The translations under genes and the position numbers were made by a program. Below, piece after piece: positions 26,772 through 35,828 of a stretch of DNA of 64,000 bases; within the stretch, counting starts at the first letter, position 1, and the number at the start of each line of letters is the position of its first letter. Source of the stretch: Chloroflexota bacterium (lineage in GTDB: Bacteria > Chloroflexota > UBA11872 > UBA12225); assembly GCA_030447525.1 (NCBI GenBank), contig JAUJOR010000001.1, forward strand, positions 62,001 to 126,000. Reading direction: 5' to 3'. A model generated the notes under the pieces. The model was not told the origin of the DNA. It saw only the letters and a program-made list of their open reading frames with translations, and searched no databases.

Positions 26772-28049
26772 GTGCAAGAGCCGGAGCAGGGCAGGGCCGG
26801 GGGCAATACGGGAGAGTCTCCCATCCAGCCGCGGACGCTGAAGGGATTCAACGACTACCTCCCTGAGCAGGCGGCGCGGCGGCAGTGGATCATGGAGCGG
26901 CTGCGCCACGTCTTCCAGGGCTGGGGATACCAGCCCTTGGAGACGCCGACTCTGGAGTACGCCGACGTCCTGCTGGGGCGTTACGGCGCGGAGGCGGAGA
27001 AGCTGATCTACCGCTTCCAGGACCTGGGGGGCCGGGACGTGGCCCTGCGCTACGACCAGACGGTACCGTTCGCCCGGGTGGTAGCCCAGCACCGCACCAT
27101 CCCCCGGCCGTTCCGGCGCCACCAGTTTCAGCGCGTCTGGCGGGGGGAGAACACCGGCCGGGGGCGGGAGCGTGAGTTCACCCAGTGCGACGTGGACATC
27201 GCCGGGGCGTCCGGCCCGGTGGCCGATGCGGAGACGCTGACGATCGCAGCCGCCGGGTTCCACGCCATCGGCTTTCAGCGCGTGCGCGTCCAGGTCAACG
27301 ACCGAGTGGCGTTCGACCAGCTGGGCCTGAGCAAGGACGAGGTCATCGCCGTCGACAAGCTGGCCAAGATCGGGCCGGAAGGGGTCGTGCGTGAGCTCAT
27401 CGCCGCCGGGCGCGAAGAGGCGGAGGCCCGCGACGTATTGCAGCGCTTGCGTGACGCCCCGCCCAGTCCTCGGCTGCAGGAGGTGATGGGCATGGCCCAT
27501 GACCTGGGCATGCCCCCATCGGACTTGGAGTTCGACCCCACGCTGGCCCGCGGCCTGGAGTACTACACCAGCACAGTGCTGGAGGTGACTTCACCCGACT
27601 ACACCGCCGGGTCGCTCGGCGGTGGTGGGCGTTACGATGGCTTGATCCGGCGCTTCACCGGCCAGGACGTGCCGGCCGTAGGGTTCTCGTTCGGCCTGGA
27701 GCGAGTCACCGAGGCCCTGGAGGCCATCGGGGGGTTCGCCGGGTTCCGCGCCACCCCGGCGGCCGTGGCCATTGCCCTGGGGCGGGCCCAGCTGGCCTGG
27801 GTAGGGGAGGTAGCAGAGCGGCTGCGGGCGACGGGGGTGGCTGTGGCCGTAGCCACCGAGCCGGATGCTGGGGCCGGCAAGCAGATCGGCGGGGCGGCCA
27901 AACTCGGGGCGCGCTTCGCCATCCTGGCCGGCGAGACCGAGGCGGCCAGCGGACAGGTAGGGCTCAAGGATCTTGAGAACGGTCAGCAGGAGATGCTCGA
28001 CGTGCCGGCGTTGATCGAGCGCCTCCGGCCGCTGCGGGGGGCACCATGA
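26772..28049 (+). CDS. hisS: Histidyl-tRNA synthetase
   Basis: I start at GTG 26772, giving VQEPEQGRAGGNTGESPIQP and then TLKGFNDYLPEQA, the normal N-terminus (425 residues, the family's usual size). The open frame extends upstream but is Arg/Pro-rich and unlike HisRS. Class II motifs are seen: RYDQTVPFARVVAQ, motif 2 in FRRHQFQRVWRGENTGRGR, and the histidine-specific ARGLEYYTSTVLEV. The C-terminal anticodon-binding domain has AVATEPDAGAGKQIGGAAKLGARFA. It charges tRNA-His. Its TGA overlaps the ATG of the DUF4388-like gene (ATGA), so both are co-translated. Confidence 0.95.
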   Translation: MQEPEQGRAGGNTGESPIQPRTLKGFNDYLPEQAARRQWIMERLRHVFQGWGYQPLETPTLEYADVLLGRYGAEAEKLIYRFQDLGGRDVALRYDQTVPFARVVAQHRTIPRPFRRHQFQRVWRGENTGRGREREFTQCDVDIAGASGPVADAETLTIAAAGFHAIGFQRVRVQVNDRVAFDQLGLSKDEVIAVDKLAKIGPEGVVRELIAAGREEAEARDVLQRLRDAPPSPRLQEVMGMAHDLGMPPSDLEFDPTLARGLEYYTSTVLEVTSPDYTAGSLGGGGRYDGLIRRFTGQDVPAVGFSFGLERVTEALEAIGGFAGFRATPAAVAIALGRAQLAWVGEVAERLRATGVAVAVATEPDAGAGKQIGGAAKLGARFAILAGETEAASGQVGLKDLENGQQEMLDVPALIERLRPLRGAP

Positions 28050-29731
28050 TCGGCGGGCCGCTCAACGATGACGGGAAGGACACGTCGATGATTACGCTGG
28101 CCGGCACCCTCGAGGGGATCGGCCTGCCGGCGTTGGTGCGCTTCCTGTCTACGCTGCGATCCGCCGGCCGGCTGCTCGTGGCCGACGACGCCTGGGGGGG
28201 GGAGATCGTCTTCGACCAGGGGGAGGTGGTGGCAGCCTCCTTTGGCACGGAGCGGGGCCTGGCGGCGCTGGAAGCCATCGCCCTGGCCCTGCCGAAGGCG
28301 GAGTTTCGCTTTACCGGGGGCGCCCCGGCCGGGGACCGTGACGTCGACCTGCCGGCCGCGGAGTTCGACGCCTATATCACGTCCCTGGACGAGAGCCAGT
28401 CTGCCATAGCCCGCCTGCTCCCCTCGCTGACGGCCGTGCCACATCTGGTAGATCCGGCGGCGGCCCCCATGCCGGAGGGGCAGGATTGGGTCACCATCGA
28501 CCGCAGCACGCTCTATACCCTCCTGCTCGTAGACGGGCAACGGAGCGTCCACGCCATCTGCGAGTGGCGGAGCGGGCGGGCGGGCCCGGGGAGTCAGTCC
28601 CGGCAAGGACGCGGGGAGCGAGGGATCGCCCAGACGCTCAAGGAGCTGGCCTGGCTGGCCGAATCAGGCTTGATCACCGTGGAGGTGCCGCCAGACCCCC
28701 CGCCCCCGCCGGGAGGCGGGCGGCAGGGGCCCGCGGCGCAGCCGTCCCTCCCGATGGGCGATCCCGCCGGGGCCGCAGGCGGCGGGTGGGGCGGGCAGCG
28801 GGACGATGAACCGGCAGCCGCCAAACCGACCGGCGAGCCCTCTGAGAGCCAGTTCTTGGCCGGCCAGGGGGATGGCGCCTCTGGCCGGTCGGCTGCCCCT
28901 GAGGCGCCCGCCTCATCCCGCACGCGGGGCCCCCTCTCGTGGCTCCGTTTCAGCGCCATGCCGGCTCTTGCCCCGGCCTGGCCCGGGCGCCCGCTGCTCA
29001 CTCCCGCCGAACGCACCCCGCAGGGCGGCGAACCGAGCGCTATCACCGGGGACGCCGGCGTCACGTTGGCGGGGGCTGAAGCTGAAGCGAACCAAGGCGA
29101 CGAAGCGTCCCTGCGCTACTGGCGGCGCACTGTTGTCCTGGCGGTGCTGGCCCTGATGCTCCTGGCCCTCTCCTGGCTGCAGCAGAATGGCTGGTCAGGG
29201 GTGGGGTTAGTGGGCTACCCCATATCTACGGGGGACCGGCAGGTCGCAACTAACTTTCAACCATGGGCCTGTTGCCAAAGTCGGGTATGGTGGTCAGGAG
29301 GAGCCGCGGCGCCCCGTGCACGCGACGGGAACGGCCGCTGGGCCGGGACCGGAGGCTCGAACCGGGGACAGGCCCGCTTGAGAAGGGGGAGGGCCCAACG
29401 CCGCACCCCCATGGCCGGGCTGGGGGCGCGCCGTTGGGCCAGCTTCTTGACGTCGTACGCGATGGCGGCGCCCAGCGCCTGGATCAGCACCTGTCTCGCC
29501 CCCGACACTGCGCCGCCGCAGCCCGTGACGGTCCTTCAGTTCGGCGTTGGCCGTCTCGACCCAGTACGCGCGGCGGCGCCGGCTGCGCTTGGCGGGTGGC
29601 GTGCGGAGATAGGCGACGACTCGGTCGCGCAGTCCCCCATCGTCCGGGCGCACGAGGGTGCGGGCGGCCGCCGGGCGCAGCACTGCGCCTTGACCGGGCA
29701 CGCCCCGCAGACCTTCGGCCGCCCGCGGTAG
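28046..29731 (+). CDS. DUF4388-like protein with C-terminal membrane helix; original stop destroyed by an IS
   Basis: The N-terminal ~100 residues (LAGTLEGIGLPALVRFLSTL, GRLLVADDAWGGEIVFDQGE) match the DUF4388/PATAN type, followed by a winged-helix-like stretch (LYTLLLVDGQRSVHAICEW). A long Pro/Gly/Ala-rich linker leads to one membrane helix (VVLAVLALMLLALSWLQ). The present frame reads into an IS1182-family element from 29265 and stops at 29731. Deleting the IS and one target copy rebuilds CCA-TGA, so the ancestral protein ended at residue 406 (NFQP). The ~155 residues past that point are IS-derived. Such proteins are often linked to two-component or gliding systems; function here is unknown. 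Confidence 0.7.
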   Translation: MIGGPLNDDGKDTSMITLAGTLEGIGLPALVRFLSTLRSAGRLLVADDAWGGEIVFDQGEVVAASFGTERGLAALEAIALALPKAEFRFTGGAPAGDRDVDLPAAEFDAYITSLDESQSAIARLLPSLTAVPHLVDPAAAPMPEGQDWVTIDRSTLYTLLLVDGQRSVHAICEWRSGRAGPGSQSRQGRGERGIAQTLKELAWLAESGLITVEVPPDPPPPPGGGRQGPAAQPSLPMGDPAGAAGGGWGGQRDDEPAAAKPTGEPSESQFLAGQGDGASGRSAAPEAPASSRTRGPLSWLRFSAMPALAPAWPGRPLLTPAERTPQGGEPSAITGDAGVTLAGAEAEANQGDEASLRYWRRTVVLAVLALMLLALSWLQQNGWSGVGLVGYPISTGDRQVATNFQPWACCQSRVWWSGGAAAPRARDGNGRWAGTGGSNRGQARLRRGRAQRRTPMAGLGARRWASFLTSYAMAAPSAWISTCLAPDTAPPQPVTVLQFGVGRLDPVRAAAPAALGGWRAEIGDDSVAQSPIVRAHEGAGGRRAQHCALTGHAPQTFGRPR

Positions 29732-30944
29732 ATCAGGCCACCGGCCCGCCCCGGCAGTGCGCGAGGAGCCCTGGCGGGTGAGGAGGCTGCCCGGTGGGAC
29801 ACCGATAGCGATTAGCGATCGGGCGAACTCGTACACGAAGCGGTCGGCAGAGTAGTCACCCCGGTCGCTCATGGTGCTGTGGGGCGGGATGCTCGCCCGG
29901 ATGCCCTGCTGCTCCAGCGCCACGTAGTTGGCGTAGGTGGGTCCCGTACTTGGTATCCGCCACCACTTCGGCCACCGTACGCCCGGTCGTGCCTCGATGC
30001 TCCTTGAGCAGCCGGTCCAGCAGGTGCTCGTCGGCAACCTCGCCCGGAGGTCACGTCCAGCGCGGTGATGAGACGCGCCCGCCCGCCGTCCACGCCGACG
30101 TGCGCCTTGTAATAGAAGGCGTAGAGGACCCCTCGCGCTTGACCAGCCCCGCGTCGGGATCGGTGCGACTGGTCACCAAGGCGTTCACCGGCCCTGGTCC
30201 CCGTTGGGCACGTCCTCCGGACCGGCCACGTGCAGCGACGGGCGCGCCGCGCGCCCGCCGTGAGGCCACCGGCCGAGTCCGGCGCCGGCTGCTCCCCCTC
30301 GCCGGAGAGGCGCTGGCGGCGTGGGATCGGAGACGGATTCTCCTGCCACACCGTCGCGACGTACCCGGCGCGCTCGGCGCTCGAGTGAGCAGCGCCCGCG
30401 CGCCGGCCGACCCAAGACTGGCATTGGCCTTGACCAGCGTGCTGTCCACGTAGAGGACGTCGCCCCGCACCAGGCCGGCCCGCTCGCACTGCGCACCACC
30501 TCGGTGAAAGCCGCCTGGTACACGGGCAGGCCGAAGCGCGCCGCGCCTTGGACAGCATCGAGTGGTCCGGCGGCGTCTCGTCGAGGTCGTACCCCAAGAA
30601 CCAGCGGAAGGCCAGGTGCAGGCGCGCCTCCTCGGCCAGCCGCGCTCCGACGTGATGCCGTAGAGGTACCCGAGCAGCATCAGCTTGAACAGCACCACCG
30701 GATCGACCCCCGGCCGGCCGGTGTGGCTGTAGAACCGCGCCGTCAGCGCACCGCACAAAGCTGAGGTCGAGCGCGCCCCGATGCGCGCAGCAAGTGGTCG
30801 CTCGGGACCTGCGCTTCTAGCGAGAACTCGTAGAAGCGCTTCGGCGTGAATTCCTTACGGCCCAACATCGTGCCCCACCTCGAACAGGGAGCCACCATCC
30901 TACTCAGACCTCGGCCGGTCCGGCCAGAGTTTGGCAACAGGCCC
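29265..30944 (-). mobile_element. IS1182-family insertion sequence with degenerate transposase
   Basis: The 1680-bp element is bounded by 15-bp perfect inverted repeats, GGGCCTGTTGCCAAA (29265-29279) and TTTGGCAACAGGCCC (30930-30944). A 4-bp target duplication CCAT flanks it (29261-29264 and 30945-30948). Both features and the size fit IS1182-family elements. The element sits exactly in the stop codon of the upstream DUF4388-like gene. Confidence 0.9.
29290..30868 (-). pseudogene. IS1182-family transposase, multiply frameshifted
   Basis: Reading on the minus strand from ATG 30868, it starts MLGRKEFTPKRFYEFSLEAQ and then VPSDHLLR. The next parts lie in different frames: SHTGRPGVDPVVLFKLMLLG, FRWFLGYDLDETPPDHSMLSK, VDSTLVKANAS, KAHVGVDGG and, near the end, VETANAELKDRHGLRR (the last catalytic Glu region). 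At least three frame changes are needed to join them. The encoded pieces cover nearly the whole transposase, so the decay is by small indels. Alternatively the GC-rich sequence contains base-call errors. Confidence 0.8.
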
Positions 30945-30948
30945 CCAT

Positions 30949-31296
30949 GAGCCGGATTGACATCCGGGGACGGCCAGCGGACAATGACCCCGGCATCAAC
31001 GCCGACACAACCTCTTGCCGCAAGGAACGTGGCAATGGGCGCGCTGCTGGATGGTTACCCGGGCTGGCTGATCCATAGGATGGGGCAGCGGTAGGACCTC
31101 CCGGCGGCGCTCAGGGGCGCACGTCTGAATTGGTGCCGGTCATGCCAACGGTCGGTTGCGTCGACAGTCGCTGTTCGGTGTCGCAGGGGGTGCGCCGAGC
31201 CCGTGGCGGGGACTTGTGGTGGGAGCCTGTAGCCTGCGCCCGCCATCGATGCGCTGCCCGGTGCCGACCAAAGCGAGAGATGTGGGGGAGAGCTGC
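30949..31296. other. Intergenic: former 3' flank of the DUF4388-like gene and upstream region of the regulator
   Basis: About 350 bases between the IS and the LuxR-type gene. No gene or strong hairpin is seen. GGGGGAG (31284-31290) is the ribosome-binding site of the regulator. Confidence 0.4.
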
Positions 31297-31992
31297 ATGG
31301 TGGAGCTACGAATCATCGTAGCGGGTGGAGCCCCGCTGCTACAGGCGGGGATCGTGGCGGCGCTGGCCTCTGATGCGCGCCTGCGCCTGGTGGCACAGGT
31401 GGAAGACGTCCAGCAAGCGCAAGACTTCTTGAGACGAGGGGCCTGCGATGTCCTGGTGTTGAACACTGAGTCGCCCCACCTCGAGGCGGCGCAGGTGATG
31501 GCCCGACACGACGACGGTGGGGACGATGTCCCCGGTGTGCCGGCGAAGGTGCTCGTCCTCACCGATGACGCGAGTCAGCACGAGCTGCTGGCGACGCTCC
31601 AGGTGGGCGTGCAGGGCTATGGCATCCGCACCCGTCTGCAGCCGGAGGACATCCGCGCCGCCGTGCTCACCGTGGCGCGGGGTGACTGCTGGCTCTGCGG
31701 TATGGCGACGCGCCACCTGGTGCAGCTCGCCATCGTAGACAGCGGCAATGGCGCTCTCGGGGGCGGGCATAGCGGGCCGCTCTCACCACGCGAGGCAGAG
31801 GTGTTGCGCCTGGCGGCGGAGGGGGACGGGGAGGAGCAGATCGCCCAGTCCCTGTGCCTCTCCAAGAACACGGTCAAGACGTACCTGCGCCGCATCCGGG
31901 AGAAGCTGCAGGCGACTTCACGTGGCGACGCGGTGCGCATCGGCTACGAGCACGGACTGATCCCGGTGCGGCGCCAGACCGGCGCCGCCTGA
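31297..31992 (+). CDS. LuxR/NarL-type regulator with a degenerate receiver domain
   Basis: ATG 31297 lies six bases after GGGGGAG, giving 231 residues. The C-terminal helix-turn-helix is canonical: LSPREAEVLRLAAEGDGEEQ and LSKNTVKTYLRRIREKLQ. The N-terminal domain follows the receiver fold (VELRIIVAGGAPLLQAGIVA, DVLVLNTESP, VLVLTDDA, GVQGYGIRT). However, the acidic pair is GG, the phosphoacceptor Asp is Asn (VLN) and the conserved Lys is not in place. It should therefore not be switched by aspartyl phosphorylation. It lies just upstream of the cluster of exported repeat proteins and no kinase gene is adjacent. Control of that cluster is an inference. Confidence 0.82.
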   Translation: MVELRIIVAGGAPLLQAGIVAALASDARLRLVAQVEDVQQAQDFLRRGACDVLVLNTESPHLEAAQVMARHDDGGDDVPGVPAKVLVLTDDASQHELLATLQVGVQGYGIRTRLQPEDIRAAVLTVARGDCWLCGMATRHLVQLAIVDSGNGALGGGHSGPLSPREAEVLRLAAEGDGEEQIAQSLCLSKNTVKTYLRRIREKLQATSRGDAVRIGYEHGLIPVRRQTGAA

Positions 31993-32046
31993 CGCCGCCT
32001 GACGCCGCCGGCGAGCCGGCGCAGGGGTCTTGTCCCCCTCGGCCCA

Positions 32047-32146
32047 GGGGGCTGCGCCCCACCTCCGGGGGCTGCGCCCCACCTCCAGGGGCTGCGCCCC
32101 ACCTCCGGGGGCTGCGCCCCACCTCCGGGGGCTGCGCCCCACCTCC
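32047..32146. repeat. Five tandem 20-bp units, each forming a hairpin
   Basis: The unit GGGGGCTGCGCCCCACCTCC is repeated five times with a single A/G change in the third copy. Within each unit GGGGC and GCCCC pair around a 3-base loop. The array begins 55 bases after the LuxR-type stop, so it could act as a multi-hairpin terminator. There is no spacer variation, so it is not a CRISPR. Confidence 0.9.
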
Positions 32147-32235
32147 AGAGGGCCAGAATGCCTGCCTGGCTGGTGCGACATGTGTACTCCTTGGCTACCG
32201 GCACCTCATCCCTCGTCCGCCTGACGCCTTGGACA

Positions 32236-32268
32236 GGGGCGTCACCCTGGCGCAGGGTGACAGGCCCC
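32236..32268. terminator. Strong hairpin, terminator-like
   Basis: GTCACCCTG (32241-32249) and CAGGGTGAC (32253-32261) form a perfect 9-bp stem with a 3-base loop. An outer GGGGC/GCCCC pair extends it with a 2-base bulge. No T-run follows. Confidence 0.55.
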
Positions 32269-32853
32269 ATCTGCGGGCGGCGTAGGTCTCCTACCAGGAT
32301 CAACGTGGGGCCGTCACGGGCCGCTTTTGGAGCGCGGCTGTGTCACCCTTTGGGGCGACAGCAAATGTATCCCGCAGGGTGATATACGGAGCGTCTATGT
32401 ACGTGCTACCTTGGCTAACAGCGCGCAGTGGAGCGCCCCGGACGCGGACCGTCCGAGAGCGATGCGAGCGGGGGTTGGAAATGCCACGCCTCCGACGCTG
32501 GCCTGTAAGTCACTACGTCGCGGCGGCGAGGCAAGGTTGGGACAGCAGACGCTTACTGTGACGGTGCCGGTCCAGCACGTCCCAGACGGGGCGGATGCCA
32601 GGGGCTCGCGCGGGCCCCCGGGTGCCGTCCATCAGGTGTGCCGTGACGCATAGGGGCCGCCGATGATGGCGCCCATACGCTCCCTCGGCATGTCTGAGAT
32701 CGCAGCCTCACCCGGCCCCCTTGCGGTCAGCCGGCGCCCCTCTCGCCGGCCGGTTGCCCCAGGCTGTCCCGGCCACTGAGGCAGCAGGTAGAGAGACACC
32801 CACCCTTAGACCGCGGCCGAGTCAAGTCGAGCAGAAAGCAAAGAACGGAAAAC

Positions 32854-34230
32854 ATGACCGAACGAACGACCAAGAAGAACACTCGCCGGACGCCGAGCAA
32901 GGTCATCAGTGGTCTGACGATCGGCGCGTTGACCCTGGCGTTGGCCCTGCCCACGGCCGCCTTTGCCGGCGACGTGACGATCACGCGCAACAACCAGTCC
33001 TCCGGGGCTGACCAGTTCAGCGTGAACCAGCCCCAGAGCCAGATCGCCCGCAACCGGGCCCGCCAGAGCGCCGAGCAGGACGCCATGACGAGCAACAGCG
33101 CCTCTCAGGGCGCCGCGGTGTCCAACAGCGCGCCGAACGTCCAGACGCTGGGGGCCACCTCCAGCTCGAGCAACAGCGTGGACGCCGACGCCGGCAGCGC
33201 GGCCAGCAGCCGTGCCGCTTCCGGCTCGGCCTTTGCTCTGGGCAACCTGACCGCCGTGCTGATGGACGCCCGCCAGACCGGTTCGGCCAACGCCAGCGGG
33301 ACGGCGAGGACCGACACCGACACCGGCAACGCCAACGCCATGGCCAGCGGCTCGAACCGGGCCAATGGCGGTGCGGTGGGCGTGCTCAGCGGCCAGACCT
33401 CCGGGCGGGGCGGTGACCCGTATGCCAGCTCCGATTCTATGGGCGGCAACGGCGGCAGCTCCATAGCTGCGGGCACGTCTAGCGGTGGTCGCGGCGGCGA
33501 TGGCTCTACCGGCGCTGCCTCCTCCGGTGGTGATGGTGGTGACTCCGGCGCCGCCTCCAGCTCGGTCGGAGGTAGCGCGACCTCCGGCGAGCGCTCGCAG
33601 GGCGGCAACGCCGCTACAGGCACCGGCGCAACTGGCGTTGGTGGGGCGGCTACCGGCAGTTCTGGGGCCGGGGGTGGGGCCTCGAACGCCGAGGCCGGGG
33701 CCGGCAACGGCGGCAGCGGGGGCAACTCTGCGGCCACCGGGGGCAATGGCACCGGCGGGGCCGGGGGCGACGCCGCCAGCACGGTCGGATCGACCGCAGG
33801 TGCCGGTGGCCCCTCCATGTCGTCGGCCACGACCGGCGCCGGCGGGGCCGGCGGGAGCAACGGCGCCACCATCACCGCCAACGGTGGTCGCGGTGGTGAG
33901 GCGGGCCATATGGCCGTGGGTGGCGACACCGGCGGGAACGTCAGCATGGCCGCTATCGCCGGCGGTGCGTCGATCAACACGATCAACGCCCCTACCACCT
34001 CCACCGGCACGGGCCTGGCGGCCAGCGGGAACGCCACCGGCGGCGCCGCTTCCTCGGGCAGCAACGTCACGGCGAGCCCCACGTCGTCCTCTTCTGTCAG
34101 CCAGGGCCAGACGAACAATCAGACCCAGTCCGGGTCCAACACCCAGACCGGCGGCCAGGGTGCCAATACCGGCGCCCAGGGCAGCGGCCAGACCTCCGGC
34201 CAGGGCACCGGCGTGCAGGGCCAGGGCTAG
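32854..34230 (+). CDS. Secreted Gly/Ser/Asn/Ala-rich protein, paralogue 1
   Basis: 458 residues with a Lys/Arg-rich start (TERTTKKNTRRTPSK), a hydrophobic signal segment (GLTIGALTLALALPTAAFA) and a likely cleavage after AFA. The mature chain has a conserved opening (GDVTITRNNQSSG), an Asn/Ser/Ala-rich region (SGSANASGTARTDTDTGNAN) and a long Gly/Ser/Thr-rich repeat region with GGNGG and GGAGG blocks. A Gln/Thr/Ser-rich tail (SQGQTNNQTQSGSNTQTGG) ends it. It has almost no Cys and few charged or aromatic residues. This is the make-up of a structural or adhesive surface protein. The next gene is a close paralogue. I know no named family. Confidence 0.72.
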   Translation: MTERTTKKNTRRTPSKVISGLTIGALTLALALPTAAFAGDVTITRNNQSSGADQFSVNQPQSQIARNRARQSAEQDAMTSNSASQGAAVSNSAPNVQTLGATSSSSNSVDADAGSAASSRAASGSAFALGNLTAVLMDARQTGSANASGTARTDTDTGNANAMASGSNRANGGAVGVLSGQTSGRGGDPYASSDSMGGNGGSSIAAGTSSGGRGGDGSTGAASSGGDGGDSGAASSSVGGSATSGERSQGGNAATGTGATGVGGAATGSSGAGGGASNAEAGAGNGGSGGNSAATGGNGTGGAGGDAASTVGSTAGAGGPSMSSATTGAGGAGGSNGATITANGGRGGEAGHMAVGGDTGGNVSMAAIAGGASINTINAPTTSTGTGLAASGNATGGAASSGSNVTASPTSSSSVSQGQTNNQTQSGSNTQTGGQGANTGAQGSGQTSGQGTGVQGQG

Positions 34231-34243
34231 TCCAGATGCGGCA

Positions 34244-34282
34244 GCCGTCCCCTGTCCGGCCAGGCGCCGGGCGGGGGACGGC
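34244..34282 (+). terminator. Hairpin between the two paralogues
   Basis: GCCGTCCCC (34244-34252) pairs with GGGGACGGC (34274-34282), and an inner CCGGC/GCCGG adds to the stem. It begins 14 bases after the first paralogue's stop. It could be a partial terminator or an RNA stabiliser between the two genes. Confidence 0.55.
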
Positions 34283-34395
34283 CCGCCGGGGACGTGACTA
34301 TGGCTTTACCTGCCTACAGGGCGCGCACCGCAACAACGCCCGAGCCGGTTGTCGGCCCGGGTCTCCCTAACCACATGCAGGAGAAGAAGCACACA

Positions 34396-35751
34396 ATGGC
34401 ATCTCAGAAGACCCGTCGCACGAGCAAGCTGGCCACCGGCCTGTCCATCGGGGCGCTGGCGCTGGCCCTCGTGATCCCCTCGGCAGCCTTTGCCGGCGAA
34501 GTCACGGTCAGGCGGAACAACCAGTCCTCCGGGAACGACACCTTCAGCGTCCTGCAGTCCCAGAGCGAGGCGGCTCGTAATCAGGCGCGTCAGCATGCTG
34601 ACCAGTCGGCCGACGCCCGCAACTCGGCCTCCCAGACCGGCTCGGTGTCCAACAGCGCGCCGAACACCCAGACGGCCACCGGCAGCTCCACGTCCAGCAA
34701 CGACGTGGACGTGGATGCCTTTAGCTCGGCCAGCAGCCGCGCCTCCAGCGGCCTGGCGGCGGCCCTGGGCAACGCCACGAACGTGCGCCTATCGGCGATG
34801 CAGAGCGCCAGCGCCAACGCCAGCGGGACGGCGAGCAACACCACCGACACCGGCAATGCCAACGCCACGGCCAGCGGCTCGAACCAGGCCAACGGGGGCG
34901 GCGTGCTGGCAGGCAACCTCCAGAGCAGCGGGCGGGGCGGTGACCCGACGGCCGTCTCCGGCTCAGAGGGCGGCCACGGCGGCAACTCGTCGGCTACCGG
35001 CTCCTCTACCGGCGCGATGGGCGGCAGCGGGGCATCTGGCGCGTATTCCATGGGCGGCGACGGCGGCAACACCTCCGCTGGGGCCGGCTCGATCGGTGGC
35101 AGCGCCAGCTCCGATACCTCGTCCAACGGCGGCAACGGCGGCGGCGCTGGCGCTGGCGGGGCGGCTACCGGCAGTTCTGGGGCCGGGGGCGGGGCCTCTA
35201 ACGCTGGCGCTGGCGCTGGCGCTGGTGGCGCTGGTGGCGGCTCTTCGGCCACCGGGGGCAGCGGCACCGGCGGGGCCGGGGGCGACGCCGCCAGCACGGT
35301 CGGATCGACCGCGGGTGCCGGTGGCCCCTCCATGTCGTCAGCCACGACCGGGGCCGGCGGGGCCGGCGGCGCCAACAGCGCCACTATCACCGCCAACGGC
35401 GGGAGCGGCGGGACTGCCGGCCATGTCGCGGGCGGCGGGATTACCGGCTACAACCGCAGCGATGCCTCGATCTCCGGTGGTATCGCGGCCAATACCCTGA
35501 ACGCCCCGACGCAGAGCAGCGGCTCGGCAACGGCGATCAGCGGGAACGCCACCGGCGGCACCGCCAACTCGGGCAGCAACGTCACCGCCAGCCCCACGTC
35601 GTCCTCCACCGTGAGCCAGGGCCAGACGAACAATCAGACCCAGTCTGGCTCCACCACCCAGAGCGGCAGCCAGGGCTCCACGACCGGCGCCCAGGGCAGT
35701 GGCCAGACCTCCGGGCAGGGCACCGGGGCCCAGGATCAGGGCAACAGCTAA
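34396..35751 (+). CDS. Secreted Gly/Ser/Asn/Ala-rich protein, paralogue 2
   Basis: The ATG at 34396 has AGGAGAAG about ten bases upstream, giving 451 residues. The layout equals paralogue 1: basic start (ASQKTRRTSK), signal segment ending SAAFA, the opening GEVTVRRNNQSSGNDTFSV, and the region SANASGTASNTTDTGNANAT. A Gly-rich block and the tail SQGQTNNQTQSGSTTQSG follow. A DNA segment of ~120 bases in the Gly-rich part (from ~35266) is nearly identical to one in paralogue 1 (from ~33749). The flanking parts have diverged, which suggests recent conversion or selection. Likely a structural partner of paralogue 1. Confidence 0.72.
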   Translation: MASQKTRRTSKLATGLSIGALALALVIPSAAFAGEVTVRRNNQSSGNDTFSVLQSQSEAARNQARQHADQSADARNSASQTGSVSNSAPNTQTATGSSTSSNDVDVDAFSSASSRASSGLAAALGNATNVRLSAMQSASANASGTASNTTDTGNANATASGSNQANGGGVLAGNLQSSGRGGDPTAVSGSEGGHGGNSSATGSSTGAMGGSGASGAYSMGGDGGNTSAGAGSIGGSASSDTSSNGGNGGGAGAGGAATGSSGAGGGASNAGAGAGAGGAGGGSSATGGSGTGGAGGDAASTVGSTAGAGGPSMSSATTGAGGAGGANSATITANGGSGGTAGHVAGGGITGYNRSDASISGGIAANTLNAPTQSSGSATAISGNATGGTANSGSNVTASPTSSSTVSQGQTNNQTQSGSTTQSGSQGSTTGAQGSGQTSGQGTGAQDQGNS

Positions 35752-35782
35752 CGAGCTCTGGGGGCGGCCTTCTAAGGCAGCT

Positions 35783-35805
35783 GGCCCCGCCTTCCTGGCG
35801 GGGCC
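35783..35805 (+). terminator. Hairpin terminator after paralogue 2
   Basis: GGCCCCGCC (35783-35791) and GGCGGGGCC (35797-35805) form a perfect 9-bp GC stem with a 5-base loop, 32 bases after the stop. No T-tract. Confidence 0.65.
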
Positions 35806-35828
35806 GGTCGCTCGGTCATCTCCGAGTG

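Larger units (their letters stand above)
31993..32853. other. Long intergenic region with tandem hairpins upstream of the exported-protein cluster
   Basis: Some 860 bases without a convincing gene. It holds a 20-bp tandem array (32047-32146) and a strong hairpin (32236-32268). Further scattered copies of GTCACCCT / AGGGTGAT follow (near 32343 and 32376). The last ~200 bases before 32854 probably contain the promoter of the first Gly/Ser-rich gene, but no clear -35/-10 pair can be named. Confidence 0.5.

Noticed and set aside
32047..32146. CRISPR array
   Set aside because: The 20-bp units are directly joined without unique spacers and no cas gene is near.
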